Of a DNA stretch of 40,016 bases, positions 16,695 to 24,236 are shown piece by piece. Below the pieces are notes generated by a model that saw only the letters and a list, made by a program, of their open reading frames with translations, was not told the origin of the DNA and made no database searches. Every line of letters starts with the position of its first letter. The stretch's first letter is position 1. A program made the translations under genes and the position numbers. The DNA comes from Alphaproteobacteria bacterium. GTDB taxonomy: Bacteria; Pseudomonadota; Alphaproteobacteria; Micavibrionales; Micavibrionaceae. Location: the NCBI GenBank assembly GCA_028282385.1, contig JANQIB010000135.1, positions 1 to 40,016 of the forward strand. Direction: 5' to 3'.

Positions 16695-18361
16695 TTAGCC
16701 TTTTTTCCTTTTCCAGCCACGCGGCGGATTTGCGCACTGACACGTTGCTGTTCCCGGTGCAGATGGTTTTCCAAAAGTACAGCCAGATTGGCCTCTGACC
16801 GGAGCAGGCTTTGATAAATATCACGGTCCTGCATCAACCCAAGCGCATCCAGCACAGCGGCTTTCCGCTCGACATTGACTGGTTTGTCATACAGGTCGAC
16901 ATAAAAACTCGGATTTTTGAAAATCTCTTTGGTCAGGATTTCCATCTGTGCAAAATAACTTGGATTCTCGCCGACAAATTTATCAATCTCGTCTTCACTT
17001 AGCCCAAGCTCTTTGACAATCGCTTTTAAAAACGCAATACCGTTAGATGTTCCCTTAGCACGCATGGCCGTCAAAGCTGCAAACGTATCCTGCGCGACCG
17101 CACGCCGGGCGATAATAGAGCGCGCTTTCATATACCAGGGAAGTGCATCTTCGCGCGGCTCACCGTCAGATGATGCATACATCGAGGCGTCATAGTAAGG
17201 AATAATTTCATGGCCGAACAAATTAGCCGACAGCGAGAGAATATCTTCTTCATCCTCGGTTGTTTGAACGCCGTTCGAGCTCATATCCAGATCAAGCGTT
17301 AAAGCATTCTCAACCGTATTGGTAAAATCAATATCGGCATTAGGCCGTTTTTTACCCCCGGCACAAAAATCTTTGAGACCCTTGCCGTTATCTTCTTTGT
17401 TACAAAATGTCTCCCGGTACTTTTTCAGCCTGCTATCTTTGTCTGACTGCTTGCCCCGCATCGAGACAACCTTACCCGTCATCAACTGACGCTGCTGCAT
17501 CCGCTGGGCCAGTGCAACATGCGCAGAATCTGCCATCCGCTCCGATGCAGCCAGGTTTCTAACATTTGTCCCAAAATCACACAGCCCCTGGGACGGATGG
17601 TAATCCTTATGTGCCTGTGCTGTCATTTCCTGAAACAGCCTTTGCGTTTCCATCTGATGCTTGGCATCCAGCAAGGTTCCAATCATCATTGTCTGCTTCA
17701 TTGCCACTGCCGTCATTTGCGACGTCATAACCTTCAGCGCCGGAACCATGGTTGCGATCCACCATTCATTGACAAGCCAGTTGCGGTATTTTTCAAACTC
17801 CGCGGACACATGGATACGAATAATCTTATGATTGGTTACAATCGGATTGTGGCAACTACAGCATCCCGGACATGTCTTTTCACAATTCTGGTTATTGTCA
17901 TCAGGACGGTTATCGCCCCCGCCACTTGAAGAGGAGGAGGAGGAGGAGGATGACGACGACGATGATGACGAAGAGGACGAAGAGGAAGACGATGACGATG
18001 AGCTGCTACTTGAAGAAGACGGATGACAAAAATCCGGGGAATTATTTAAACTCGGATCAGTTGGACTACCTGGATTGCCGCCCGAGCTACTGCTTCCGCC
18101 CGAAGTGCTGCTTCCACCCGAACTGGCTTTAGGACCCTCAGCAACCTGCACAACATGTGACCCGTCGGCCCGGGTCAGTTCTTCGATCTTTTCAAGATGC
18201 GTGGAAGCGGAAAAAGAAAACGCATAGGCTTTTCCGGCAAGAGCAAAAATCAGAACGAAAAAAACAATTATGTACCCGCTTCGCGCACCCAAACGGCCTT
18301 GAGAATCCCTCAAAACAGGATCAGGCCCCGAGCCTTTATGTTTCGGTTCGTCCAGCAGCAT
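16691..18361 (-). CDS. Secreted HKDYHPS-family paralogue E with polyserine linker
   Basis: First gene of the operon. The ATG at 18361 gives 556 residues; an upstream TTG at 18418 is in frame but overlaps the likely promoter. A cytoplasmic stretch of about 28 residues precedes one hydrophobic segment ending KAYA, which is either a long signal peptide or a signal anchor. A Gly/Ser linker, 32 consecutive serines and a Cys cluster (CEKTCPGCCSC) follow, then the shared domain: MTSQMTAVAMKQTMMIGTLL, DAKHQMETQ, AQAHKDYHPSQGLCDFGT, FCNKEDNGKGLKDFC, NPSYFAQMEILTKEIF, DLYDKPVNV and LMQDRDIYQSLLRSEA. The 3' end overlaps paralogue D as ATGA. The function is unknown; a stalked secreted or surface protein is likely. 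Confidence 0.87.
   Translation of the reverse strand: MLLDEPKHKGSGPDPVLRDSQGRLGARSGYIIVFFVLIFALAGKAYAFSFSASTHLEKIEELTRADGSHVVQVAEGPKASSGGSSTSGGSSSSGGNPGSPTDPSLNNSPDFCHPSSSSSSSSSSSSSSSSSSSSSSSSSSSSSSSSGGGDNRPDDNNQNCEKTCPGCCSCHNPIVTNHKIIRIHVSAEFEKYRNWLVNEWWIATMVPALKVMTSQMTAVAMKQTMMIGTLLDAKHQMETQRLFQEMTAQAHKDYHPSQGLCDFGTNVRNLAASERMADSAHVALAQRMQQRQLMTGKVVSMRGKQSDKDSRLKKYRETFCNKEDNGKGLKDFCAGGKKRPNADIDFTNTVENALTLDLDMSSNGVQTTEDEEDILSLSANLFGHEIIPYYDASMYASSDGEPREDALPWYMKARSIIARRAVAQDTFAALTAMRAKGTSNGIAFLKAIVKELGLSEDEIDKFVGENPSYFAQMEILTKEIFKNPSFYVDLYDKPVNVERKAAVLDALGLMQDRDIYQSLLRSEANLAVLLENHLHREQQRVSAQIRRVAGKGKKAK
17931..18017 (-). repeat. Polyserine-coding tract in paralogue E
   Basis: About 32 consecutive serine codons. 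All six serine codons occur, with a short run of TCC and many TCG/TCA/TCT changes, so this is not a simple slippage product. The mixed codons suggest that the serine run is kept for protein reasons, for example as a flexible stalk. Boundaries are accurate to within a few codons. Confidence 0.85.
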
Positions 18362-18388
18362 TTGTTGTTCTTTTACGTTTTCATTCCC

Positions 18389-18418
18389 TTTATAAAGTCT
18401 AGCATATTTGAAATGCAA
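18389..18418 (-). promoter_or_regulatory. Candidate sigma-70 promoter of the paralogue operon
   Basis: On the minus strand TTGCAT (18418-18413) and TATAAA (18394-18389) are 18 bp apart. The predicted transcript start leaves a leader of about 20 nt before the ATG at 18361. It lies in the divergent spacer facing dotI. Assignment is by pattern only. Confidence 0.35.
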
Positions 18419-18548
18419 AACGCACGAAACTGCTTTTGAAGATTGTTCCCTGATTTAATTGAGAAAAATCCCTTTTGCGGGAATCCCCCAAATTTGTCAC
18501 AGGCAGGGATAATATGGTCCAATAAACAAAGAGATGAAGAAAGTAGTT

Positions 18549-18577
18549 TTGTCCGGCGTTTTTATAGGTCATACTAT
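18549..18577 (+). promoter_or_regulatory. Candidate sigma-70 promoter of dotI
   Basis: TTGTCC (18549-18554) and TACTAT (18572-18577) are 17 bp apart, about 45 nt upstream of the dotI ATG, in the roughly 260 bp spacer between dotI and the divergent operon. Nothing else in this spacer was recognised beyond a short GGGA-rich stretch at about 18470-18490. Confidence 0.35.
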
Positions 18578-18621
18578 ATAACGCATTCTTTTCGTGCGCT
18601 TTTTTGTTTTTTTGACGAACC

Positions 18622-19359
18622 ATGACAGACGACCAGACAACCAGCGATTCTGATCCGGCTCAAGAAGGCCCGCCGCGGCGCGGTCCGGCGGCCGGAGAAC
18701 CAAAAAAATCTGCCAAAACAAAGGCCGATAGCGAGGACATGTCCATGCTCGGCCGCGTTGTTTTGCGTAACGAGTTTTACCGTGACAGTTACCGTCTTGC
18801 CCTGCGGGTCGCCGTGATCCAGAGCTTTATTATCGTTGGCCTGATTATGGTGATGTTTTACGTCGTCCATGTTCACCAGCCGGAAAACCGCTATTTTGCA
18901 ACCACAGAGGATGGGCGCCTGATTCCGATGGTGTCTCTGACGCAGCCGAATCTAAGCACACCGGCCCTGATGTCCTGGGTAGCGCAGGCCTCTACCGAAG
19001 TGATGACATTCGGCTTTAATGATTATCGCCGGCGGCTGCAGGAAGCCTCGCGCCACTTTACCAGCCGCGGGTGGGAAAGCTTTACCGGCGCGCTGCAAAA
19101 AGCCCGGATTATCGAATCAATTGAAGAAAATACGCAGGTAGTAACGGCTGCGCCGCGCGGCGCGCCTGTCTTGCAATCGCAAGGCATCATTGACGGGACC
19201 TATCAATGGGTCGTCCAAATTCCAATGGTTTTAACGTATGAATCCGGCTCCCGGCAGCGAAATGACAACTGGCTGGTCACACTTGTGGTTGTCCGTGTTC
19301 CACGTCTTGAGAGCCCGAACGGTGTTGGCATTGCGCAGTGGGTTGCTGTTCCCGGATAA
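18622..19359 (+). CDS. dotI: DotI (IcmL), inner-membrane core protein (TraM family)
   Basis: DotI is a VirB8-like inner-membrane component of the type IVB channel. This 245-residue protein has a Pro/Lys-rich cytoplasmic N-terminus, the typical VVLRNEFYRDSYRLALRVAVIQ segment at 46-67, one transmembrane helix (about 63-82) and a periplasmic NTF2-like domain. Recognised features there are YFATTEDGRLIPMVSL, MTFGFNDYRRRLQEA, the F-T-GW-F pattern, and VVQIPMVLTYES. Length and order fit the family. It starts the dotI-dotH-dotG run, the same order as icmL-icmK-icmE and traM-N-O. The ribosome-binding site is weak. Confidence 0.92.
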   Translation: MTDDQTTSDSDPAQEGPPRRGPAAGEPKKSAKTKADSEDMSMLGRVVLRNEFYRDSYRLALRVAVIQSFIIVGLIMVMFYVVHVHQPENRYFATTEDGRLIPMVSLTQPNLSTPALMSWVAQASTEVMTFGFNDYRRRLQEASRHFTSRGWESFTGALQKARIIESIEENTQVVTAAPRGAPVLQSQGIIDGTYQWVVQIPMVLTYESGSRQRNDNWLVTLVVVRVPRLESPNGVGIAQWVAVPG

Positions 19360-19374
19360 ATAAAAGGACAATCT

Positions 19375-19473
19375 GTGCGCCGCGCCGGGATTTTTCAGGC
19401 CCGGCATTATCTGGGTACAAAATCTTTAAACACCCGCCAGATTCTTGCCCGGATTTCAATGGACATGGTATGA
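19375..19473 (+). CDS. Possible small ORF between dotI and dotH (32 residues)
   Basis: A GTG at 19375 preceded by AAAGGAC with 5 nt spacing opens a 32-residue frame (MRRAGIFQARHYLG..., ending MDMV) that closes 21 nt before dotH. It is basic and has no signal peptide. The ribosome-binding site is the only support, so it may be chance. It fills most of the 135 nt gap between the two genes. Confidence 0.2.
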   Translation: MRRAGIFQARHYLGTKSLNTRQILARISMDMV

Positions 19474-19494
19474 ATTGCTAATAAGAGTAAATTT

Positions 19495-20688
19495 ATGATT
19501 CACCTGCAACTGCGACATAAAACCGTTTTATACCCTGCCCTGATGCTGGCTTTTGTGCTGGCCTTGGGCGGCGGGCCTGCCAGCGCACAAGACCAAAATG
19601 CTGGTATGCCTTCTGAAGAGCTTTTATCAGCGCAGGATATGCTTGGCCAAAATGCCCCTGAAAACCAGGAACAGGAGCAAGCACCGGCACAGCAAGAAGA
19701 GCAACAACAAACAGAAACGCAGCAGGAAGAACAAACGGAACAAACCGCGCAGACAAATGAAAATGAAGCGCTTCCAAATGTCACGGAGTTGAAAATCCGT
19801 GCCCAGGGTTTTCCGCTCATTGGCGAATCTAACATCACTGTTTATCCGGGAGACAACCCGGCCGACAGCGTCAATCAGGAAGCAATGATAGAAGATATCC
19901 GCCGGGAAGCCTTTGATGCCGCTGTGACCGGGCTTTTTCCCTTAAAGCCAAACCACATTAAAAGCCTGCTGCGCTATTATGATGAGACAGAAGAAGCCGC
20001 GCAGGGACCTATTTATGACCTCCCCTCTCCCGAAGTGAGCGTTTTAACAGTTTCTATGGATCCCGGCGTCCAGCCGCCAACAATTAAAACCGCTATTGGT
20101 CATGTGACAACTTTGAACGTTCTGGATATCACAGGGGCACCCTGGCCAATCCAGGATATTACCTGGGCCGGTGATTTTGAGCTAACCGAACCGGAAGAAG
20201 GCGGTCACATCATTCGCATTACACCAATGGCGAAATTTACATATGGGAACCTCTCAATCCGCCTTTTGACTCTGAAAACGCCAATCACATTTGCGGTCCG
20301 TGTTGGACGGGAGAGCGTTCACTACCGCGTCGATGCACGTGTCCCTGAATTTGGCCCGTTTGCGGAAGCCCAGCTGATGGAAGGCGGAACGCAGCTGGTT
20401 GCCGGAAGTACAACCTTAACGGCGGTTTTGGACGGCGCACCACCAAGTGGCGCGCAAGCCCTGAATGTATCAGGCGTTGACGGACGGACAACTGCTTATC
20501 GTATGGGCGCCATGACGTACGTACGTACGCCTCTGACACTCCTCTCGCCGGGCTGGGAAAGCTCAGTCTCCTCCGCAGACGGGATGAATGTTTACGCTTT
20601 GAATCAGACGCCGATTTTACTCTTGTCTGACCAGGGGCAGTTCAAGCGGGCAACGCTGACAGAGAAAAAGGATATTTTCGATGAGTGA
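19495..20688 (+). CDS. dotH: DotH (IcmK), outer-membrane core protein (TraN family)
   Basis: DotH forms the outer-membrane ring of the type IVB core with DotC and DotD and contacts DotG. This 397-residue protein has a signal peptide ending PASA near residue 31, a Gln/Glu-rich linker (about 55-92), then the conserved region. That region contains LKPNHIKSLLRYYDETEEAA (split here for length), the VSVLTVSMDPGVQPPTIK segment, GAPWPIQDITW and a C-terminal beta domain ending in YALNQTPILLLSDQG. These match the IcmK/TraN family. It overlaps dotG by 8 nt. The linker composition is unusually Gln-rich. Confidence 0.92.
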   Translation: MIHLQLRHKTVLYPALMLAFVLALGGGPASAQDQNAGMPSEELLSAQDMLGQNAPENQEQEQAPAQQEEQQQTETQQEEQTEQTAQTNENEALPNVTELKIRAQGFPLIGESNITVYPGDNPADSVNQEAMIEDIRREAFDAAVTGLFPLKPNHIKSLLRYYDETEEAAQGPIYDLPSPEVSVLTVSMDPGVQPPTIKTAIGHVTTLNVLDITGAPWPIQDITWAGDFELTEPEEGGHIIRITPMAKFTYGNLSIRLLTLKTPITFAVRVGRESVHYRVDARVPEFGPFAEAQLMEGGTQLVAGSTTLTAVLDGAPPSGAQALNVSGVDGRTTAYRMGAMTYVRTPLTLLSPGWESSVSSADGMNVYALNQTPILLLSDQGQFKRATLTEKKDIFDE

Positions 20689-21979
20689 TGATAATCACGA
20701 CGAGATAGAAGATCTGGACATCGATGATTTCGATGATAGCGGCTTTGACGATTACAGTGAAAAAGGCACGCTGGCTGATCTCTGGAAAAATAACCCGATG
20801 GTTAAAGTCGGGGTTATTCTTGCCGTCTTTATCCTGATTGTCACCGCGATTATCCTGTTTGGTGGACGTGATGCAAGCCTTCCTGTGTCAAAAGTAACGC
20901 GCAGCTCTGATGTCACCGAAGCGCCCGGAACCTCGGAAGTGACGCCGGCTTTCCAGCAAGCCATTGAAGAAGAAAATGTCCGCCGCACGGAAGAAGCGCT
21001 GCAGCAAAATGAAAGCGCGGTGCCGATGCCGGTCGAACCGCCAAAAGGGACCCTGCCTTTGCAGATTGAGAACGAACCTGAAGAGGATCCGCTGGAGCGC
21101 TGGCGCCGGATGCAGGAAGAACGAATCCGTCAGCAGCAGGTTGTTGAGCAGGAATTTGTCGAACCTGAGCCGCCGCCGCCGCCTGACACGCGAACCCCTG
21201 CCGTGAATGCCTTATCGCAGGCAATGGCCCTGCAAATGGAATCGGTTTTGACCAATCAGGCAATCAAGCCGCCGCATTATAAAAAAATAACCGATATGAT
21301 CTATCTTGATGCCCTTGCAGAGAAGCAACGCGCAGAGGAAGAAGCGCGCCTTGCCGCGCTTCAACAAGCAATTCCTGAGCCTGAAACCGTTCAAAACGTC
21401 CTGATCCCGGCCGGAACAATTGAATATGCCCAGCTCCTGACAGAAGCAAATACAGACGCTCCCGGCCCTATTCTGGCGCAAGTGATGTCCGGCCCATATC
21501 GCGGTGCACGTCTGATCGGAAGTTTCAATGCAACGCGTGATTATTTGACGCTGAACTTCAACCTGATGACAATTGACGGCATGGCAACCGGTGTTGATGC
21601 GATTGCAATGGATCCGAATACAACGCTCCCTGGTGTCGTTACGGAAATAGACAGGCGTTATTTCAGCCGGATCATCCTGCCGATGGCTGCCGAATTTGTT
21701 GAAGGCCTGACCGAAGCAATCTCGGAGTCTGGTACAACAACTGTGACTATTTCCGGTGAAACCGTCACAGAAAGCACACAGGATGCCGATACACAAGAAG
21801 AGGTTGCTTCAGGGATTGAAGAGGCAGGGGAAGAAGCCGCTGAACTCTTAAAACAGGAAGCCGCGAGTATTCAGCCCATGCTCAGAGTGGCCGCAGGAAC
21901 CGCGATTGGTATCCTGTTCGTTTCTCCTGTTTTAGAGCCGCAGGCCGGCCAGACCGTCCCGGTAAATACGCAGCCTTAG
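20681..21979 (+). CDS. dotG: DotG (IcmE), VirB10-like channel protein (TraO family)
   Basis: DotG spans both membranes and lines the type IVB channel. This 432-residue protein has an Asp-rich cytoplasmic N-terminus (1-30), one transmembrane helix (about 42-60), a Glu/Gln/Pro-rich middle with WRRMQEERIRQQQ, and a VirB10-like C-terminal domain starting near VLIPAGTIEYAQLLTEANTD. Other landmarks are GPILAQVMSGPYRGARLIG, LNFNLMTIDG and the late AAGTAIGILFVSPV. It is far shorter than Legionella DotG (about 1000 residues), because the pentapeptide-repeat region is missing. In this respect it resembles plasmid TraO proteins. Confidence 0.93.
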   Translation: MSDDNHDEIEDLDIDDFDDSGFDDYSEKGTLADLWKNNPMVKVGVILAVFILIVTAIILFGGRDASLPVSKVTRSSDVTEAPGTSEVTPAFQQAIEEENVRRTEEALQQNESAVPMPVEPPKGTLPLQIENEPEEDPLERWRRMQEERIRQQQVVEQEFVEPEPPPPPDTRTPAVNALSQAMALQMESVLTNQAIKPPHYKKITDMIYLDALAEKQRAEEEARLAALQQAIPEPETVQNVLIPAGTIEYAQLLTEANTDAPGPILAQVMSGPYRGARLIGSFNATRDYLTLNFNLMTIDGMATGVDAIAMDPNTTLPGVVTEIDRRYFSRIILPMAAEFVEGLTEAISESGTTTVTISGETVTESTQDADTQEEVASGIEEAGEEAAELLKQEAASIQPMLRVAAGTAIGILFVSPVLEPQAGQTVPVNTQP

Positions 21980-22155
21980 ATCGCTCAGCCTGATACAACA
22001 CACAGATTTTTAGGCGGTCCTTAAAAACAAGGTCACAAACGCAGTTGAAGCGGGCGGCAATTTCTTATAAATAAGAGGGCTGTTGCTTATGCGAACAGAA
22101 ACCGCATTAAAAGCCGTGTATCTTTAACCGCCTGAAGAAACGGAAATTTTAAGAT
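21980..22155 (+). other. Gap between dotG and the DotF-like gene
   Basis: This 176 nt gap contains a 7 bp inverted repeat, AGGCGGT near 22011 with ACCGCCT near 22127. Between the arms is a short ATG frame at 22089 (12 codons, MRTETALKAVYL) with AGAGGG upstream. An attenuator or leader peptide is conceivable, but nothing here is conclusive. Confidence 0.25.
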
Positions 22156-23487
22156 ATGAGCGATCAGAACCCTGACGATTTTGACGACGATTTTCTCCTC
22201 GACGATGAGCAGGAAGAAACGCCTGGTGGTTATTATGATGAACCGGCGGACGATACCGATCTCGATTATATCGATGATGATTTTATGGATGATGGCTGGG
22301 ATGAGGGTCTTTACGACGAACCTGATGAAGACCTGATCCAGGGGGAAAAGAAAAGCTGGGACTTTAACAAAATGGCAATCACGGGCGCCGTCATTGCCGG
22401 ATTCTTTGTTTTAGCCTACCAGGTTTATATCAACCGCCCGGAAGCCGTAGAACATTTTAAAACCGCCCTCAGCATGACAGGCTCAACAGACGGCCCGATT
22501 TTCGGTCGAAAAGAGGAAGGGGAAAAGGATAAGCCGGAAACACTGGAAATCGGAAAAGGGTTTTTAGACGATCCGGGCAGCATGGCGCCGGAAGACAAAC
22601 AGGAAATATCTGAAGCCGCTCAGGATACGCCGCCCATGCCTGTGCCAATCGCGCAGGAAACAGAACAAACAAGTGAAGATGTTTTAACGCCGATGCCGGA
22701 AGTTGAAGGTTTCGTTGATCTGTCGGACAATGAAAACCCCGACGATAACCAGGTCCCGCGCAGCCCGGACGAAGAAACACAGACAAACAAGGCACAAACG
22801 CTTTTGGAACAAACCATGGCGGCCCGCGATGAAGAGACCTCAGACGCGCTGCAAGAAACAACGCAGGAAGAAAGTATCCAGGATGACATCCTTCCTGCAG
22901 AAGATTCTTTTGGCTTTGATGATTCTTTAGGTTTTGAGGACAATGATTCTCCTCAGGAAGCTGCTGAAACAACGCAGGACAAAGTTGATCAGGACGAAAA
23001 CAAAGTCATCACAAGGATTATGCCCGACAAAACCGATGATGCTTCTGAAGAACAGCAAGTTCAAGAAAACCCTCTTGAAGAACAAGCAAACAAAACAGCC
23101 AGCGAAAATACAGCCGCTCAGGAAGAAATTGACTCCCTGAAGGAAGAAATTGAGGCACTCAAAGAAAAGCTGCTGCAACAGCAAAAAGAAACAAGACTGG
23201 CGCGGCGCCAGCAGGAAGAAGAGCAGGTCCGTCAACAAACGCAATCGGCCCAGACATCTTCCCAAAAACCGCCGGCGCAGCGTCAAGCGTCTACTGCGCC
23301 TGTGTCTGGCCGGTGGGTTCTGCGCGCCGCGCAGCCCGGTAAAGCCTGGGTTTCCCGTCCGGGACAACGGGACATGCAAAGCCTGGTGGTAGGTGATACG
23401 CTTTCCGGAATTGGCCGGATTACTGATATTTCCTTTACGAATGGGCGTTGGGTCGTGCAGGGAACAAAAGGCCGGATTAACCAGTAA
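22156..23487 (+). CDS. DotF/IcmG-like inner-membrane protein (TraP position)
   Basis: This 443-residue protein has an Asp/Glu-rich cytoplasmic N-terminus (1-68), one transmembrane helix (about 73-90), a long acidic low-complexity periplasmic region, a coiled coil (about 315-350, SLKEEIEALKEKLLQQQ), and a compact C-terminal domain of about 60 residues. That domain has GRWVLRAAQPGKAWVSRPG, VVGDTLSGIGRI and GRWVVQGTKGRI. The layout and the place after dotG match DotF (IcmG) and IncI TraP. DotF helps build the inner part of the type IVB core. The assignment rests on topology and gene order more than residue-level similarity. Confidence 0.65.
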   Translation: MSDQNPDDFDDDFLLDDEQEETPGGYYDEPADDTDLDYIDDDFMDDGWDEGLYDEPDEDLIQGEKKSWDFNKMAITGAVIAGFFVLAYQVYINRPEAVEHFKTALSMTGSTDGPIFGRKEEGEKDKPETLEIGKGFLDDPGSMAPEDKQEISEAAQDTPPMPVPIAQETEQTSEDVLTPMPEVEGFVDLSDNENPDDNQVPRSPDEETQTNKAQTLLEQTMAARDEETSDALQETTQEESIQDDILPAEDSFGFDDSLGFEDNDSPQEAAETTQDKVDQDENKVITRIMPDKTDDASEEQQVQENPLEEQANKTASENTAAQEEIDSLKEEIEALKEKLLQQQKETRLARRQQEEEQVRQQTQSAQTSSQKPPAQRQASTAPVSGRWVLRAAQPGKAWVSRPGQRDMQSLVVGDTLSGIGRITDISFTNGRWVVQGTKGRINQ

Positions 23488-23506
23488 AACCACCCGAAAA
23501 AGCCCG

Positions 23507-23649
23507 TTTGACACAATTTTGCCATATTTTGACCATTTTAAGGCATCTTTCTGGACACTTTTTTATAAAAAATATATCTATATATATCAGATATTTATAC
23601 CCTATTTTGACGATTTTCGTGGTTTAAAATTTGCCTGAATTGTGTCAAA
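23507..23649. promoter_or_regulatory. AT-rich array of TTTGAC-type repeats upstream of dotP
   Basis: In the 326 nt gap between the DotF-like gene and dotP, a related 12-13 nt sequence occurs four times: TTTGACACAATT at 23507, TATTTTGACCATTTT near 23524, TATTTTGACGATTTT near 23603, and an inverted copy AATTGTGTCAAA at 23638-23649. The first and last form a perfect 12 bp inverted repeat about 120 nt apart. The DNA between is extremely AT-rich (TATATCTATATATA). Spaced repeats around AT-rich DNA suggest binding sites for a regulator. No specific protein can be named. Confidence 0.5.
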
Positions 23650-23715
23650 TATGATGTAATAAACTATGCATTATAGAGATCGCCGTTTTTATCGGTGAAA
23701 AACGTAAAGCCGAAA

Positions 23716-23746
23716 TTGGCGTTCTTTATTTTAAATGCGTTATACT
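23716..23746 (+). promoter_or_regulatory. Candidate promoter of dotP
   Basis: TATACT at 23741-23746 is a good -10 box. The nearest -35-like sequence, TTGGCG at 23716-23721, is 19 bp upstream, longer than ideal. AAGGAG just before the gene is a strong ribosome-binding site. Confidence 0.35.
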
Positions 23747-23813
23747 CTTAAAGGAGAGAGCAAATTAGAGCGGTTTAGTATTTGGTCTAAAAGTTTAACA
23801 AGGAGAAACGACA

Positions 23814-24227
23814 ATGATGAAAACACTTAAAAAAGCCTCGCTATATGCAAGCGCAGGGATTTTTGTCGGCCTGGTGAGCGGTGTTGAGCAGGCTCATGCG
23901 CAAAATCAAGACGGCACAGGCGGCGAAGGTTTCAGTGCAATTTCAGGCAACATTACAGACTCCATTCAGGAGCTTCCGGGTCTTTTGACAGGAGTATCCT
24001 ACATGATGGGAATTCTGCTTGGTGTTCTGGGAATTCTGAAAATTAAAGATCACGTGGAAAACCCTGGTCAAACCCCGCTTCAGCACGGTGCAATCCGTCT
24101 GGCAGCCGGTGGTGGTCTGTTTGGTCTGCCAATCGTTTATGAAGCGATGCAGGACACAATCGGCCGTGGAACAGGGGCACAAACGATCTCACTTGACGGG
24201 GTAGAAAGCTTCTCCCAGATCAAGTAA
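23814..24227 (+). CDS. dotP: DotP (IcmD), small inner-membrane protein
   Basis: This 137-residue protein has a signal-like N-terminus ending AHAQ, then two hydrophobic helices around the family motif: GLLTGVSYMMGILLGVLGIL, KIKDHVENPGQTPL, and a Gly-rich helix LAAGGGLFGLPIVYEAM. Legionella IcmD has the same layout, with a K-x-H-x-D/E-NP-Q-x-P-L turn between two helices. The place just before dotN and dotO matches icmD-icmJ-icmB. AAGGAG lies close upstream of ATG 23814, with a second ATG at 23817. It is clearly related to the N-terminal half of the protein encoded at 30720-31667. Confidence 0.85.
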   Translation: MMKTLKKASLYASAGIFVGLVSGVEQAHAQNQDGTGGEGFSAISGNITDSIQELPGLLTGVSYMMGILLGVLGILKIKDHVENPGQTPLQHGAIRLAAGGGLFGLPIVYEAMQDTIGRGTGAQTISLDGVESFSQIK

Positions 24228-24236
24228 ACTCTACAG

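Noticed and set aside
17832..18026. Plus-strand Asp/Glu-rich frame
   Set aside because: It is the complement of the polyserine tract of paralogue E, with no start signal of its own.
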